49,977 nt of DNA from Acidobacteriota bacterium (GTDB lineage Bacteria > Acidobacteriota > Vicinamibacteria > Fen-336), in NCBI GenBank assembly GCA_003222275.1, contig QHVJ01000113.1:1-49977 (forward strand), in the 5' to 3' direction. How positions within the stretch are numbered: position 1 is the first letter of the stretch; every line of letters begins with the position of its first letter. A program made the translations under genes and the position numbers. Under the pieces are notes generated by a model. The model saw only the letters and a list, made by a program, of their open reading frames with translations. It searched no databases and was not told the DNA's origin. Below are positions 41,366 through 49,590 of the stretch, in pieces.

Positions 41366-43330
41366 TCATTCGATGAACACCGGGCCGTGGCGCACGACGG
41401 GCGCCTCGCGAATGGCGAAAGACGCGGGGCGGCCGTGAGGGATCCAGGCGCCCTGGAACAGGTAGGGCAGGCGCGGCCGCCGGTTCGGTACCTCGGTGAC
41501 GCAGAAGGCGTGCACGCCCGGCTCGAGTCGATACCACGCCTCCTGGCCCGCGAGGAGCCGCTCCGTCTCGCATAGCCGGTCCTCGCCGTAGTGGCCGACG
41601 TAGACGGCGCCCTTCCGGGCTCGCATCTCGAAGTCGGTTCCCCGCGCCGTATTCACGCAGGCGATCCAGGACGTGTTCCGGGCCGGCTCCTCCGAGACCG
41701 AGAACGGGCGGCTGGCGTCGGGTCTCAGGGCTGCGAGAGCCTGCCCCTCGCACAGCTCCTGCCCGAGGCGACTCGCCCTGAAGCGACGCGCCTCGCTCAA
41801 GAAGCGGTCGAAGGTGGGATAGTCGATCCGGAACCACAGGTACGTGTGGCCGAAGTGGCCGCGCGGGTCGGCATGCTCGCGGAGCCAGCGGTGCTGCTCG
41901 AAGTCCCACACGCCGGCGAGCGCGTTGAGGTCGATGGTGTCGTGCCCGGGCAGGAGGTGGAGCGGGTCGAGGTGCGTGTCCGCGACGCCTTTGGCCGCGA
42001 GCCAGCGCCCGATCTTTTCGCGGTTCTGGCCCCAGTCGACACTCGAGTCGGCGATGAGCCGGAACACCCGGCGTTTGGGCCACACCGCGGCGTTGGTGAA
42101 CGAGAGCGGGTTGCCGAAGTAGGCGGCGGTCTCCACCAGGCTCGCCACGATCACGGCCGCGCCCGCCCAGCGCCACCGGCCGGCCGTGGCCGCCGGCGCC
42201 AGCCCGGCCGCGGCGACGATCCAGGCCAGCGGGATGCACATGAGGACGTAGCGGTAGCCGAGCTGCGTGCGGAACGCCAGCGAGAAATACGCGAGAGCGA
42301 GGACGAGATTGGCGGCGACGTATCGCACCGCCGGGTTCGAGAGCGCGATCCGGTCGCGGACGCACCGCACGAGGCCCGCCAGCAGGACGCCGAGGGCGAG
42401 CAGGGGCGTCTTGACGAGCCACGAGAGCGGGAAGTAGAGCCAGGTTCCCTCCGGGTAGAGGCGCCCCCGCAAGACCACGTTGCCCTCGCGCCCGCTCTCG
42501 TGGGCCAGCGTGAGGTCGAGCCCGGTGAGAAACGACGCGGGCAGGGGAAGTGCCAGCCACGGCATCGCCGCGGAGAGCCGCTTCAGCGGCGCCGACCGCA
42601 ATGTCAGCGTGCCGAGGGGCATCGACATCTCCCTGAAGAGGTAGGCCGCGCCGAGCACCAGGACCGCGGCGACGACGCCCCCGAGGACACTCGCCAGAAG
42701 GGCCTTCCGGTCTTGCCAGAGTCGGGCCGGCGATTCGGCGGCGAGAGGGACGAGGAGGAGGGCGGGGAGCAGGAGGACGGCGGTGAACTTCGTGGCGAAA
42801 GCGAGCCCGACGGCCGCGCCGACGAGCATCGCCTGCCGCGGGCGGGGCGCACGAGCGAACGCCAGGGCCGCCGCCAACGTCAGCAGCGTGACCGCGGCGT
42901 AGGAGACGTCCACCGTGGCCAGGCTGCCGTGCGCGGCGAGGTTGGGGTCGAGGGCGGTCCCGGCGGTGGCGAGGAGGGCGGCCGCCTCGCCGGCCGCGCG
43001 CCGGCTGAGGGCGAACGTCGCGGCCAGCAGGACGGCCAGCCACGCGACGCTCGGCAGCCGTGCCGCCAGCCGCAGCCCCTTCGGATCGTTGCCCACCGCC
43101 GCGCGAGCCAACTTCTGCGCGAGGACGTTCGGGATCATCACCGGCGTCTTGGTGTTGAGCCGGTGCTGGCTCTCTCGTTCGGTGACGCCCGACTCGAGGA
43201 GGCGCCGCGACCACAGCAGGTGGAACGGCTCGTCGTACGTCCAGCCCTGATCCCAGGCGGCCCAGGTCGCGTGAACGAGCGCGAAGGCGACGATGCTCAG
43301 CGTGAGAAGGCGGGCGCCCGGCGTGCTCAA
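41366..43330 (-). CDS. GT39/ArnT-like membrane glycosyltransferase
   Basis: A 654-residue polytopic protein. After the first helix (LLTLSIVAFALVHATWAAW), the loop has WTYDEPFHLLWSRRL with the Asp-Glu pair typical of the catalytic loop of GT-C PMT/ArnT-type enzymes. About ten more hydrophobic segments follow to residue 400, then a soluble C-terminal region. Such proteins transfer sugars from polyprenyl-phosphate donors. The start is TTG at 43330 since no ATG or GTG lies near the first helix; it has no clear ribosome site, so it is uncertain. It converges with the preceding gene (7-base gap) and is divergent from the MFS gene. Confidence 0.77.
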   Translation of the reverse strand: MSTPGARLLTLSIVAFALVHATWAAWDQGWTYDEPFHLLWSRRLLESGVTERESQHRLNTKTPVMIPNVLAQKLARAAVGNDPKGLRLAARLPSVAWLAVLLAATFALSRRAAGEAAALLATAGTALDPNLAAHGSLATVDVSYAAVTLLTLAAALAFARAPRPRQAMLVGAAVGLAFATKFTAVLLLPALLLVPLAAESPARLWQDRKALLASVLGGVVAAVLVLGAAYLFREMSMPLGTLTLRSAPLKRLSAAMPWLALPLPASFLTGLDLTLAHESGREGNVVLRGRLYPEGTWLYFPLSWLVKTPLLALGVLLAGLVRCVRDRIALSNPAVRYVAANLVLALAYFSLAFRTQLGYRYVLMCIPLAWIVAAAGLAPAATAGRWRWAGAAVIVASLVETAAYFGNPLSFTNAAVWPKRRVFRLIADSSVDWGQNREKIGRWLAAKGVADTHLDPLHLLPGHDTIDLNALAGVWDFEQHRWLREHADPRGHFGHTYLWFRIDYPTFDRFLSEARRFRASRLGQELCEGQALAALRPDASRPFSVSEEPARNTSWIACVNTARGTDFEMRARKGAVYVGHYGEDRLCETERLLAGQEAWYRLEPGVHAFCVTEVPNRRPRLPYLFQGAWIPHGRPASFAIREAPVVRHGPVFIE

Positions 43331-43359
43331 GGGTGCGGGTAAGCTAGCACGGGCGCGGA

Positions 43360-43368
43360 TGTTATACT
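43360..43368 (+). promoter_or_regulatory. Extended -10 promoter before the MFS gene
   Basis: TG-T-TATACT is an extended -10 element, five of six in the hexamer, ending 9 bases before the ATG at 43378. The message would have a leader of only about 3 bases. Confidence 0.5.
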
Positions 43369-43377
43369 CGGCGGCTC

Positions 43378-44634
43378 ATGACCGGGGAGCGCGAGAGATT
43401 GTTCACGCCGCGCTTCTTCGTGATGTGCGCCTTCAGCTTCACGGTCTTCCTCTCCGCCTTCCAGCTCCTGCCCACCGCCCCCTTCCGGGTCCTGGCCCTC
43501 GGCGGCAGCAAGTTCGCGGCGGGGATGTTCCTCGGCTTCCTCACCTACGCGTCGGCCTTCTCGGCCCCCTTGACGGGCGCGCTCGCCGACCGCATCGGCA
43601 AGCGGCGCATGCTCATCGTGTGCAGCCTGGTCATCGCCGGATTCTCGGTGGCGTATGCCCTGAGCCGCAGCTACCGCGTCCCGCTCGCCCTCGCCTTCGC
43701 CCATGGGATCTTCTGGTCGGGCCTGCTCTCCGCCTCCGCGGCGTACATCACGGATATCGTTCCGGAGAGCCGGCGGGCGGAAGGGATCGGCTATTGGGGG
43801 CTGTCGACGATCGTGGCCATCGCGGTGGCGCCCACGATCGGGTTCTGGGTCTACGGCCACGGCTGGACCTGGCTGTGCGTGACCACCGGCGCCCTGAACG
43901 TCCTCATGGCCGCCATCGCCTTCCTCCTCCCCGAGCCGCACGCGCCCGCGTGGATGGGAGGAGAGAGCTTCTTCACCCGCCGCCTGCTCGAGTGGCGCGT
44001 GCTGGTGGTCTCTTTCACTCTCTTCCTCTACTCGTTCGGCTATGGTGGGATCACCAGCTTCTCGGCCCTCTACGCCGACGCCAACCACGTTGTGCCCAAA
44101 GGGATCTATTTCACCGTCCTCGCCCTCGCCATCTTGATGACGCGGCCCCTCTGCGTGCCGCTCGGCGACCGCCTGGGCCACAAGAAGGTGTTCCTCCCGA
44201 GCCTGATCCTGATCGTCGTCGGCCTCACGCTCCTCGCCCTGGGCGGGACGCGGCCCTGGCTGGTCGCCTCCGCGGTCGTGTTCGGCACCGGGTTCGGCAC
44301 GGCGTACCCGGTCTTCGCCGCCTACGTCATGCGGCACGTGGAGCCGGCGCGCCGAGGGGCGGCGTTCGGCGGGATCCTGGCCGCCTTCGACACCGGGATC
44401 GGCTCCGGATCCATCACGCTCGGCTGGATCATCGAGCACCGCGGCTTCCCGGCCGCCTTCGCGACCGCCGCGGCGCTGGCCGCCCTCTCGCTGCCCTATT
44501 TCCTCGTGACCGAGAGACGGCTACTGGCTCCTCAGCTCCCCGGCGGCCAGAGCCAGGCCGCGCCCCTCACGCCGCTGGAGTCGCCGTGGCGCGGAGACAC
44601 GAGCCGCGTGTCGACGCGGTCGGAGAACACGTAG
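43378..44634 (+). CDS. MFS transporter
   Basis: A 418-residue, 12-helix major facilitator. LTGALADRIGKRRMLIVCSL (about residues 64-83) is motif A, and a similar RPLCVPLGDRLGHKKVFLP segment recurs in the second half (about 260). Helix 1 region is MCAFSFTVFLSAFQLLPT. The family cannot be narrowed beyond a general solute or drug antiporter. The last 33 residues extend past the final helix and are encoded by DNA that also encodes, on the other strand, the end of the ROK kinase (44532-44634). An earlier true stop is not available in this frame. ATG at 43378 has a strong extended -10 upstream but no ribosome site. Confidence 0.85.
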   Translation: MTGERERLFTPRFFVMCAFSFTVFLSAFQLLPTAPFRVLALGGSKFAAGMFLGFLTYASAFSAPLTGALADRIGKRRMLIVCSLVIAGFSVAYALSRSYRVPLALAFAHGIFWSGLLSASAAYITDIVPESRRAEGIGYWGLSTIVAIAVAPTIGFWVYGHGWTWLCVTTGALNVLMAAIAFLLPEPHAPAWMGGESFFTRRLLEWRVLVVSFTLFLYSFGYGGITSFSALYADANHVVPKGIYFTVLALAILMTRPLCVPLGDRLGHKKVFLPSLILIVVGLTLLALGGTRPWLVASAVVFGTGFGTAYPVFAAYVMRHVEPARRGAAFGGILAAFDTGIGSGSITLGWIIEHRGFPAAFATAAALAALSLPYFLVTERRLLAPQLPGGQSQAAPLTPLESPWRGDTSRVSTRSENT

Positions 44635-45440
44635 CGCGTCCAGAGACGGGGGACCGTGACGTAGAGGCGGGAGAGGTTCGACAGCCCGCCGCCGAGGACC
44701 ACGACGTCGGGGTCGAGGACGTTGACGACCGATGCCAGCGCGCGCGCCATCCGGTCCTCGTACCGGCGCAGCGTCGCCTCGGCGGCCACGTCGCCGGAGG
44801 CGGCGCGGACCGCGATCCCCGCGGCGTCGAGGGACTGCCCCGTGGTGCGCTCGTGGTCGCGCGAGAGGCCCGGGCCGGACAGGTACGTCTCGATGCACCC
44901 GGTCTGGCCGCAATAGCACTGCGGTCCCGGACCTTCGTCGAGGTTGGGCCACGGCAGCGGGTTGTGCCCGAACTCGCCCGCGATCGCGTTGGGACCCGTC
45001 CAGATGCGGCCGTGCACCACGACGCCGCCGCCGGTGCCGGTGCCCACGATGACGCCGAACACGGCCCCGGCGCCGGCGGCCGCCCCGTCCACTGCCTCCG
45101 ACAGCGCGAAGCAGTTGGCGTCGTTGGCGAAGCGGAGAGGGCGGGGAAGGAGGCGGCGCAGGTCTTCGGCCAGCGGGTGCCCGTTCAGCCAGACCGAGTT
45201 GGCGTTCTTGACGAGGCCGGTGGCCGGGGAGATCGTGCCCGGCATGCCGACCCCGACGACCGCCGCCGAGCCCATCTCGGCCTCGAGGTCTTCGACCAGG
45301 GCCGCGATCGACCGGAGCGTCGCGGCATAGTCGTCCCGGGGGGTGGCCACGCGGCGCCGCGCGCGCACCGCTCCGTCGTCGCCGAGGACGGCCGCCTCGA
45401 TCTTGGTGCCGCCGAGATCGATGCCGATGCGCGTCGTCAA
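44532..45440 (-). CDS. ROK family sugar kinase (fructokinase/glucokinase-like)
   Basis: A 302-residue ROK kinase. RIGIDLGGTKIEAAVLGD (residues 4-21) is the ATP loop, GTGTGGGVVVHGRI near 130 is the second phosphate segment, and GEFGHNPLPW followed by CYCGQTGCIETYLSG (about 150-180) are the catalytic and zinc motifs. It looks most like the E. coli Mak/NagK group. TTG at 45440 is supported by its overlap with the stop of the deacetylase gene (TTGA). The last 103 bases overlap the MFS gene on the other strand. It is the last gene of the 48857-44532 group. Confidence 0.87.
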   Translation of the reverse strand: MTTRIGIDLGGTKIEAAVLGDDGAVRARRRVATPRDDYAATLRSIAALVEDLEAEMGSAAVVGVGMPGTISPATGLVKNANSVWLNGHPLAEDLRRLLPRPLRFANDANCFALSEAVDGAAAGAGAVFGVIVGTGTGGGVVVHGRIWTGPNAIAGEFGHNPLPWPNLDEGPGPQCYCGQTGCIETYLSGPGLSRDHERTTGQSLDAAGIAVRAASGDVAAEATLRRYEDRMARALASVVNVLDPDVVVLGGGLSNLSRLYVTVPRLWTRYVFSDRVDTRLVSPRHGDSSGVRGAAWLWPPGS

Positions 45441-46372
45441 TGGCGGGAGGCGGAGAGGCCGTCCCGAGCGCGGGCATGGACCTCCGCGCCCGCGAGGACG
45501 GTCCCCACGTGGATGCTGACGGTATCGGCGGGGTTCGACGCATAACCGCCGGCGAGCGTCACCGCCACCGGGATTCCCGCCGACCGGGCGGCGGCGAAGA
45601 CACGCCGGTCGCGCTCGCGCAGGCCCTCGCGGGTGAGCGCGAGGCCGCCGAGCAGGTCGTGCTCGTACGGATCGGCTCCGGCCAGGTACCACAGAAGGTC
45701 GGGCTGAAAGCCGATCGTGCGCGCGAGGGGAACTTCCAGGGCCTCGAGATATTGCTCGTCGCCCGTGCCGTCGGGCAAGCCGACGTCCACGCTGCTCGGC
45801 GGCTTCACCGCGGGGTAGTTGCTCTCCTGGTGCAGGGAGACGGTGAAGGTGTCCGGATCACCGGCGAAGATGGCGGCGGTGCCGTTGCCCTGGTGGACAT
45901 CGAGGTCCACGACGGCCACGCGGCCGATATCCCCTCCGGCGCGCAGGGCGCCGGTGGCCACCGCGACGTCGTGAACGAGGCAGAAGCCTTCGCCGTGATC
46001 GGGGAACGCGTGGTGGAAGCCGCCCCCGAGCACGATCGCGCACCCGTCCCGGCGCGCGAGACGGCCGGCTTCGATGGCCGCCCCCGCCGCCAGCCACACC
46101 CCGTCCACCAGGCCCGGAGACCACGGCACCTCGAGCAGACGCAGCTCCGCCGGCGAGAAGGCTCCGGCCTTGATCTTGCGCACGTAATCGGGCGTGTGCA
46201 CGCGCAGCACGTCCTCGTCGCCGGCGGCGCGCGGGATCACGACGTCGGCGTGGTCCGCGATGCCGGCCTCGAGCAGGCGCTCCCGCACGAGCCGATACTT
46301 CTGGGCCGGGAACACGTGCGCCCCCAGGTCCACCGTGAAGCCGGGGTGGGACAGCAGCTTGAAGGGCAGCAC
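45437..46372 (-). CDS. Histone deacetylase/AcuC-like zinc deacetylase
   Basis: A 311-residue arginase-deacetylase fold protein. LGGGFHHAFPDHGEGFCLVHD contains the active-site His pair, split here as GGGFHHAF then GEGFCLVHD; VDLDVHQGNGTAAIF supplies zinc Asp and His ligands, AGADPYEHD supplies the other Asp, and TLAGGYA is the conserved Gly-Gly-Tyr of the active site. Bacterial members deacetylate acetyl-lysine of acetyl-CoA synthetase, acetylpolyamines or other amides. GTG at 46372 has a weak site. It lies 27 bases after the methyltransferase gene and overlaps the ROK start, so the three are likely co-transcribed. Confidence 0.88.
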   Translation of the reverse strand: MLPFKLLSHPGFTVDLGAHVFPAQKYRLVRERLLEAGIADHADVVIPRAAGDEDVLRVHTPDYVRKIKAGAFSPAELRLLEVPWSPGLVDGVWLAAGAAIEAGRLARRDGCAIVLGGGFHHAFPDHGEGFCLVHDVAVATGALRAGGDIGRVAVVDLDVHQGNGTAAIFAGDPDTFTVSLHQESNYPAVKPPSSVDVGLPDGTGDEQYLEALEVPLARTIGFQPDLLWYLAGADPYEHDLLGGLALTREGLRERDRRVFAAARSAGIPVAVTLAGGYASNPADTVSIHVGTVLAGAEVHARARDGLSASRH

Positions 46373-46399
46373 GGCCCGGATTCTAGCGCGACCCTGCCC

Positions 46400-47293
46400 T
46401 CAGTCGCGGCGGGCGACGACGCCGCCGATCACGAGGTCGATGGGTATGCCCATCGGCTCGCGGAAACTCTCGAGGCCCTGGGCGAACAGGCGCTCCAGGA
46501 ACCGCATCGCCACCGGCTCCACGTGCTCGAGCGAGTCGTGGGTCACGTATCCGGAGTCCTCCATCCACGCGACCGCCTCGGCGCCCGAGTCGAACCAGAG
46601 CCGTATGTTCTCGGTCCAGGCCTCGTGGGCGGTGAGGCCACCCTGGGCGAGCCGCGCCGCCACCTGCTCGACGGTGGCGGGAACGCTGATGAAGTGGGGC
46701 TCGCCGAACGTCTCCTTGAGCTTCCGGTAGAGCCGCCACGTCTGCCCGAGGGAGCGGTGCGTGTGCTCGAAGAGCTTCCAGGCCGGCTCGGGGGACTTGC
46801 GGAAGCGGCGGTAGAGCTCGGCGAACTGCGGGACGCTCGACGCGAGGCTGGTCAGGACGCCGGCGCGGCCGCCGGGCCGCAGGGTACGGCCGATGCGGGG
46901 GAGCACCTCCCGCCAGTCGAGGTACGCGAGCGCGAAGCGCAGCGAGACGGCGTCGAGGCTGCGGGCGGGCGCGGTGGCGATGAACTCCTCCGCCCGCGCG
47001 TGGACGAGGGTGAGCGACAGGCCCTCCGCCTCGGCGCGCTCGCGCGCGGTGGCCAGCATGCCCTCCGAGTAGTCGACGCCGACCACCTCGCCGGGGTGCA
47101 CCAGACGCGCCATCTCGAGGGTGTAGAGCCCGGTCCCGCAGGCAAGGTCGGCCACGCGCTCGCCCCGCTGGAGCGCGAGATCGCGGGTGAGCCTTGTGTT
47201 GGGACCGGCGACGTGGCGGCTCCAGAGATCGTCGTAGCCGTCCGCGACCCTGTCGTAGGCAATCTGGGCGTACTCAGGCGAGTTGATGGCCAC
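46400..47293 (-). CDS. Class I SAM-dependent methyltransferase
   Basis: A 297-residue protein. VADLACGTGLYTLEMARLV (about residues 47-65) is motif I and VVGVDYSEGMLATARERAE (about 70-88) motif II of the UbiE/Methyltransf_11 group. LRPGGRAGVLTSL near 140 is the usual post-motif strand. The C-terminal 130 residues are a helical cap that may select the substrate, unknown here. GTG at 47293 follows GGAGGTGA by 7 bases, the best ribosome site in the region. It sits 24 bases after the unknown three-gene group and 27 bases before the deacetylase gene. Confidence 0.87.
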   Translation of the reverse strand: MAINSPEYAQIAYDRVADGYDDLWSRHVAGPNTRLTRDLALQRGERVADLACGTGLYTLEMARLVHPGEVVGVDYSEGMLATARERAEAEGLSLTLVHARAEEFIATAPARSLDAVSLRFALAYLDWREVLPRIGRTLRPGGRAGVLTSLASSVPQFAELYRRFRKSPEPAWKLFEHTHRSLGQTWRLYRKLKETFGEPHFISVPATVEQVAARLAQGGLTAHEAWTENIRLWFDSGAEAVAWMEDSGYVTHDSLEHVEPVAMRFLERLFAQGLESFREPMGIPIDLVIGGVVARRD

Positions 47294-47317
47294 CCCGTTG
47301 TCACCTCCGGAGTAACC

Positions 47318-47611
47318 TTACCTAAAAATGGGGCCGAAAGGGCGCAACGGGCGCTCTTTTTTCGGCGATGCGAACTCGCGCACGAGCCGGGCGAACCGTG
47401 GGGCGAGGATCAGCTCGTACGTATCTTCCTTGTCCGGGAACAACTCGAGGGCGCGTCGTCGCGCGGCGGCGACGAGATCCTCGGCCTCGTCGCGCGGGAG
47501 TCGGCCCTGCATCAGGACGTTGCAGGTCAGGTCCACGACCATGCGGAGCTGCCGCAGGCGACGTTTCTCGTCCGCGAGCGCGGCCGCGTCCGCCGCGCCG
47601 ACGGAGCTCAC
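47318..47611 (-). CDS. Small conserved-looking protein of unknown function
   Basis: A 97-residue helical, charged protein (DEKRRLRQLRMVVDLTCNVL, then DEAEDLVAAARRRALELFPD). No domain is recognised. GTG at 47611 overlaps the stop of the preceding gene (GTGA), which supports both the start and coupling. It is third in the 48857-47318 group; the C-terminus is basic. The size and coupling suggest a partner protein to the two upstream products. Confidence 0.65.
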   Translation of the reverse strand: MSSVGAADAAALADEKRRLRQLRMVVDLTCNVLMQGRLPRDEAEDLVAAARRRALELFPDKEDTYELILAPRFARLVREFASPKKERPLRPFGPIFR

Positions 47612-48255
47612 TGCAGCTCCGCGATCTTCTCCAGCTTCTCGCGCTGGCCGAGGCGGTAGAAGCGCCGGGCCTCCCGGGCCAGGTCGGCGAGCCGCGACGG
47701 GCGGAGGAACCGCTGTTCCAGCCAGCCGCAGTACGTGTAGGCCAGGCCGCTCGCCGCGCGGTAGCGCTCCGCCTGCTCGACGGACAGGTTCTCCACCAGC
47801 CGGTAACGGCGGAAGATCAGCTCCCGCAGGCGCGCGGACACCGCGCCCTCGTTCTGGAGCGAGAGCAGGAACGCGGAGCTCAGGTACTTGTCCACCTCTC
47901 CCTGCAGCTCCAGCTCGAGCTGGGTCACCGAGCGCGCGCTGCGGGCGCAGAAGACGAGGTAGACGAAGTGGCTGACCTCTTCCGTGAGCGTGCAGAAAGG
48001 GCCCAGGTTCTCCGCATCGAGGAGCACTCTCGGGTCGGAGCGGGCCAGGCACTCGCCGACGCTGCCGTCCAGGACCACGGCCAGGGAGACGTCGTCGCCC
48101 TCCTGGGTGACCAGGGTGCGGCTGCCGCCTCCCGGCAGGCCGGCCGCCTCGTCTTCGTGCAGCAGGAAGTCGGTCACCGGGGCCTGGGGCTCGAGAGCGT
48201 AGAGCGACTCCAGCCGCCGCTGGACGTGCAGCAGCAGCGAGGACAGGGCCGTCAC
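47608..48255 (-). CDS. Unknown protein of a three-gene group
   Basis: A 215-residue soluble protein. The first 60 residues include FLLHEDEAAGLPGGG. The middle has TLTEEVSHFVYLVFCARS, in which Glu and His spaced EEVSH might be metal ligands, but this is not a known motif. The last 80 residues are helical and basic (RLADLAREARRFYRLGQREK). No signal or membrane segment. GTG at 48255 overlaps the upstream gene's stop, and its own stop overlaps the next start. I do not recognise the family. Confidence 0.65.
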   Translation of the reverse strand: MTALSSLLLHVQRRLESLYALEPQAPVTDFLLHEDEAAGLPGGGSRTLVTQEGDDVSLAVVLDGSVGECLARSDPRVLLDAENLGPFCTLTEEVSHFVYLVFCARSARSVTQLELELQGEVDKYLSSAFLLSLQNEGAVSARLRELIFRRYRLVENLSVEQAERYRAASGLAYTYCGWLEQRFLRPSRLADLAREARRFYRLGQREKLEKIAELQ

Positions 48256-48857
48256 TGGGGACGGCCTTCCCCTCCGTTCGGAACGACCGGCACGATGCCG
48301 CGCTCGGCGAGCAGCGCCGCGGCGCGGCGGCTTCCGGTCTGGATCCATCGCTCGTAGAGGGCGAGGATCGAGCGGTTGGTGCTGAAGCGGCTGGACTCCG
48401 AGACCTCCGCCAGCACGTCCGCGAACTGCGTGAAGCGGCCGGCCAGCTCGAGAAAGACGGTGGGGCCGTACGCGTCCTCCCGCCCCTCGCGGCCCAGGCA
48501 CGAGTAGGCGTGCCCGCCCATCGAGCGGTAGTAGGCGAGGTCCACGAGCTTGCCGCTGAGGCTGTCGGCGAAGAACCCCGAGACGAACAGCGCGGTGTCG
48601 CCCATCGCCCGAAGGAGCCGCGTGCGTTCGGCCCGCGACGCTTCGAGCGCCCGGGCATAGAGCAGCGCGAGCGGCGTCTCGTCGTAGCCGGGCTCGGGCG
48701 GCGGAAGCGGCTCCCCGCGGACGCACGAGACGAGAAGGTTGACGAGATAGAACTCGGTGAAGGCGGAGGTACTGACCTTCTGGTGCTCCATGGCCCGTTC
48801 GAGCTGCTCACGGAAGAACTCGATCGGAGTCTCTTCGCGTACGAGCTTCTCAGCCAT
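48252..48857 (-). CDS. Unknown protein, first of a three-gene group
   Basis: A 201-residue soluble protein, mostly helical. Readable features are FFREQLERAMEHQKVSTSAF, TEFYLVNLLVSCVRGE, FVSGFFADSLSGKLVDLAYY and MGGHAYSCLGR. There is no signal peptide. ATG at 48857 was chosen over a frame opening further upstream because GAGG precedes it and the upstream part is encoded by palindromic DNA. It heads a coupled cascade with two other unknown genes, then a methyltransferase, deacetylase and kinase. The function is unknown; the conserved-looking His-Ala-Tyr-Ser-Cys is of interest. Confidence 0.65.
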   Translation of the reverse strand: MAEKLVREETPIEFFREQLERAMEHQKVSTSAFTEFYLVNLLVSCVRGEPLPPPEPGYDETPLALLYARALEASRAERTRLLRAMGDTALFVSGFFADSLSGKLVDLAYYRSMGGHAYSCLGREGREDAYGPTVFLELAGRFTQFADVLAEVSESSRFSTNRSILALYERWIQTGSRRAAALLAERGIVPVVPNGGEGRPQ

Positions 48858-49015
48858 GATGGCCTCGCTCTGGAGCCGGGGGGCGCCTCGCACCCCCCAG
48901 CCCCCGGCTCTCTGGAATGCACGAAGCGTGCAAGCACCCGACGCCCTCGACTGCTTCCGGCTAACAACCGGAGATTGAGGGCGTTGGCCGCATGCCTCGG
49001 GCGAAAGTCCCGTCC
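48858..49015 (-). ncRNA. Hairpin-rich leader or palindromic element
   Basis: The 158-base gap upstream of the unknown trio carries three successive inverted repeats on the minus strand: ACGCCCTC/GAGGGCGT (8 bp) enclosing TCCGG/CCGGA, then TGCACG/CGTGCA with a three-base loop, then GAGCCGGGGG/CCCCCGGCTC (10 bp, 48901-48910 with 48873-48882). Either a structured 5' leader or a mosaic of REP-like repeats. No known riboswitch family was recognised. Confidence 0.4.
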
Positions 49016-49474
49016 CTACGAACCTCCCTGGGTGTCACCCCCCGACACCTTCCAGTTCCGTCCCAGGAGCGCGGCGTGCTCAACCATGATGCAGCGGTCC
49101 ATCACCACGATCGCTCCCGCGGTGGCGGCACGCCGGGCCGCGTCTTCATCCACACACCCCAGTTGGAACCACAGGGCGGGTGCGCGCGCGGCCAGCGCGT
49201 CGTCCACCACGCCCGCCAGCTCCTCGCGCCGCCGGAACACGTCTACCACGTCCAACCGGCCCGGCACGTCCTGCAGCCGGCGATAGACCTTCTGGCCGAG
49301 GATCGTCTCTTCCCGGGGGTACACGGGGACGACCTCGTAACCCCGATCGAGGAGATACCGGCCGATCCGGTTGGAGTCGCGATGCGGCTTGGGGGAGAGC
49401 CCGACCACCGCGATGCGCCGCGCCGTCTCCAGCAGGCGGTGCACCGCCGCATCGTCGGGGTTCTGGAAGCTCAC
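49016..49474 (-). CDS. CoA-binding domain protein
   Basis: A 152-residue protein made of a single CoA_binding_2 (YccU-like) domain. The Rossmann motif is RIAVVGLSPKPHRDSNRIGR (residues 20-39), followed by LLDRGYEVVPVYPREETILG and ALWFQLGCVDEDAARRA. Proteins of this type bind CoA or a nucleotide; function is unknown. GTG at 49474 opens the family N-terminus but has no ribosome site; the stop of the truncated four-helix remnant overlaps this start (GTGA), so it may now rely on odd upstream sequence. TAG at 49016-49018 is near the hairpin leader. Confidence 0.82.
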   Translation of the reverse strand: MSFQNPDDAAVHRLLETARRIAVVGLSPKPHRDSNRIGRYLLDRGYEVVPVYPREETILGQKVYRRLQDVPGRLDVVDVFRRREELAGVVDDALAARAPALWFQLGCVDEDAARRAATAGAIVVMDRCIMVEHAALLGRNWKVSGGDTQGGS

Positions 49475-49590
49475 GCGGTGTTCAGCACAATCGACGCGCT
49501 TGCCCTGTCGAGCTGATCGCGCAGCGGCGCGGAAGCGCGACCAGCGACGTGGGCGGCAAGGCGAAGAAATTCGAGCGCGACGTGATATCG
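49471..49590 (-). pseudogene. Remnant of a four-helix-bundle protein (23S rRNA IVP-like family)
   Basis: Forty codons read RYHVALEFLRLAAHV then LRDQLDRASASIVLN, the typical core of the small four-helix-bundle proteins related to 23S rRNA intervening-sequence proteins. The frame stops at TGA right after IVLNTA, before the conserved EG that should follow, at the start of the CoA-binding gene. The upstream part is repeat DNA rather than the normal N-terminus. So it is a decayed fragment. Confidence 0.6.

Noticed and set aside
48858-49015. tRNA or c-di-GMP riboswitch
   Set aside because: No T-loop or anticodon pattern, and the GEMM-I core sequences are absent on either strand.
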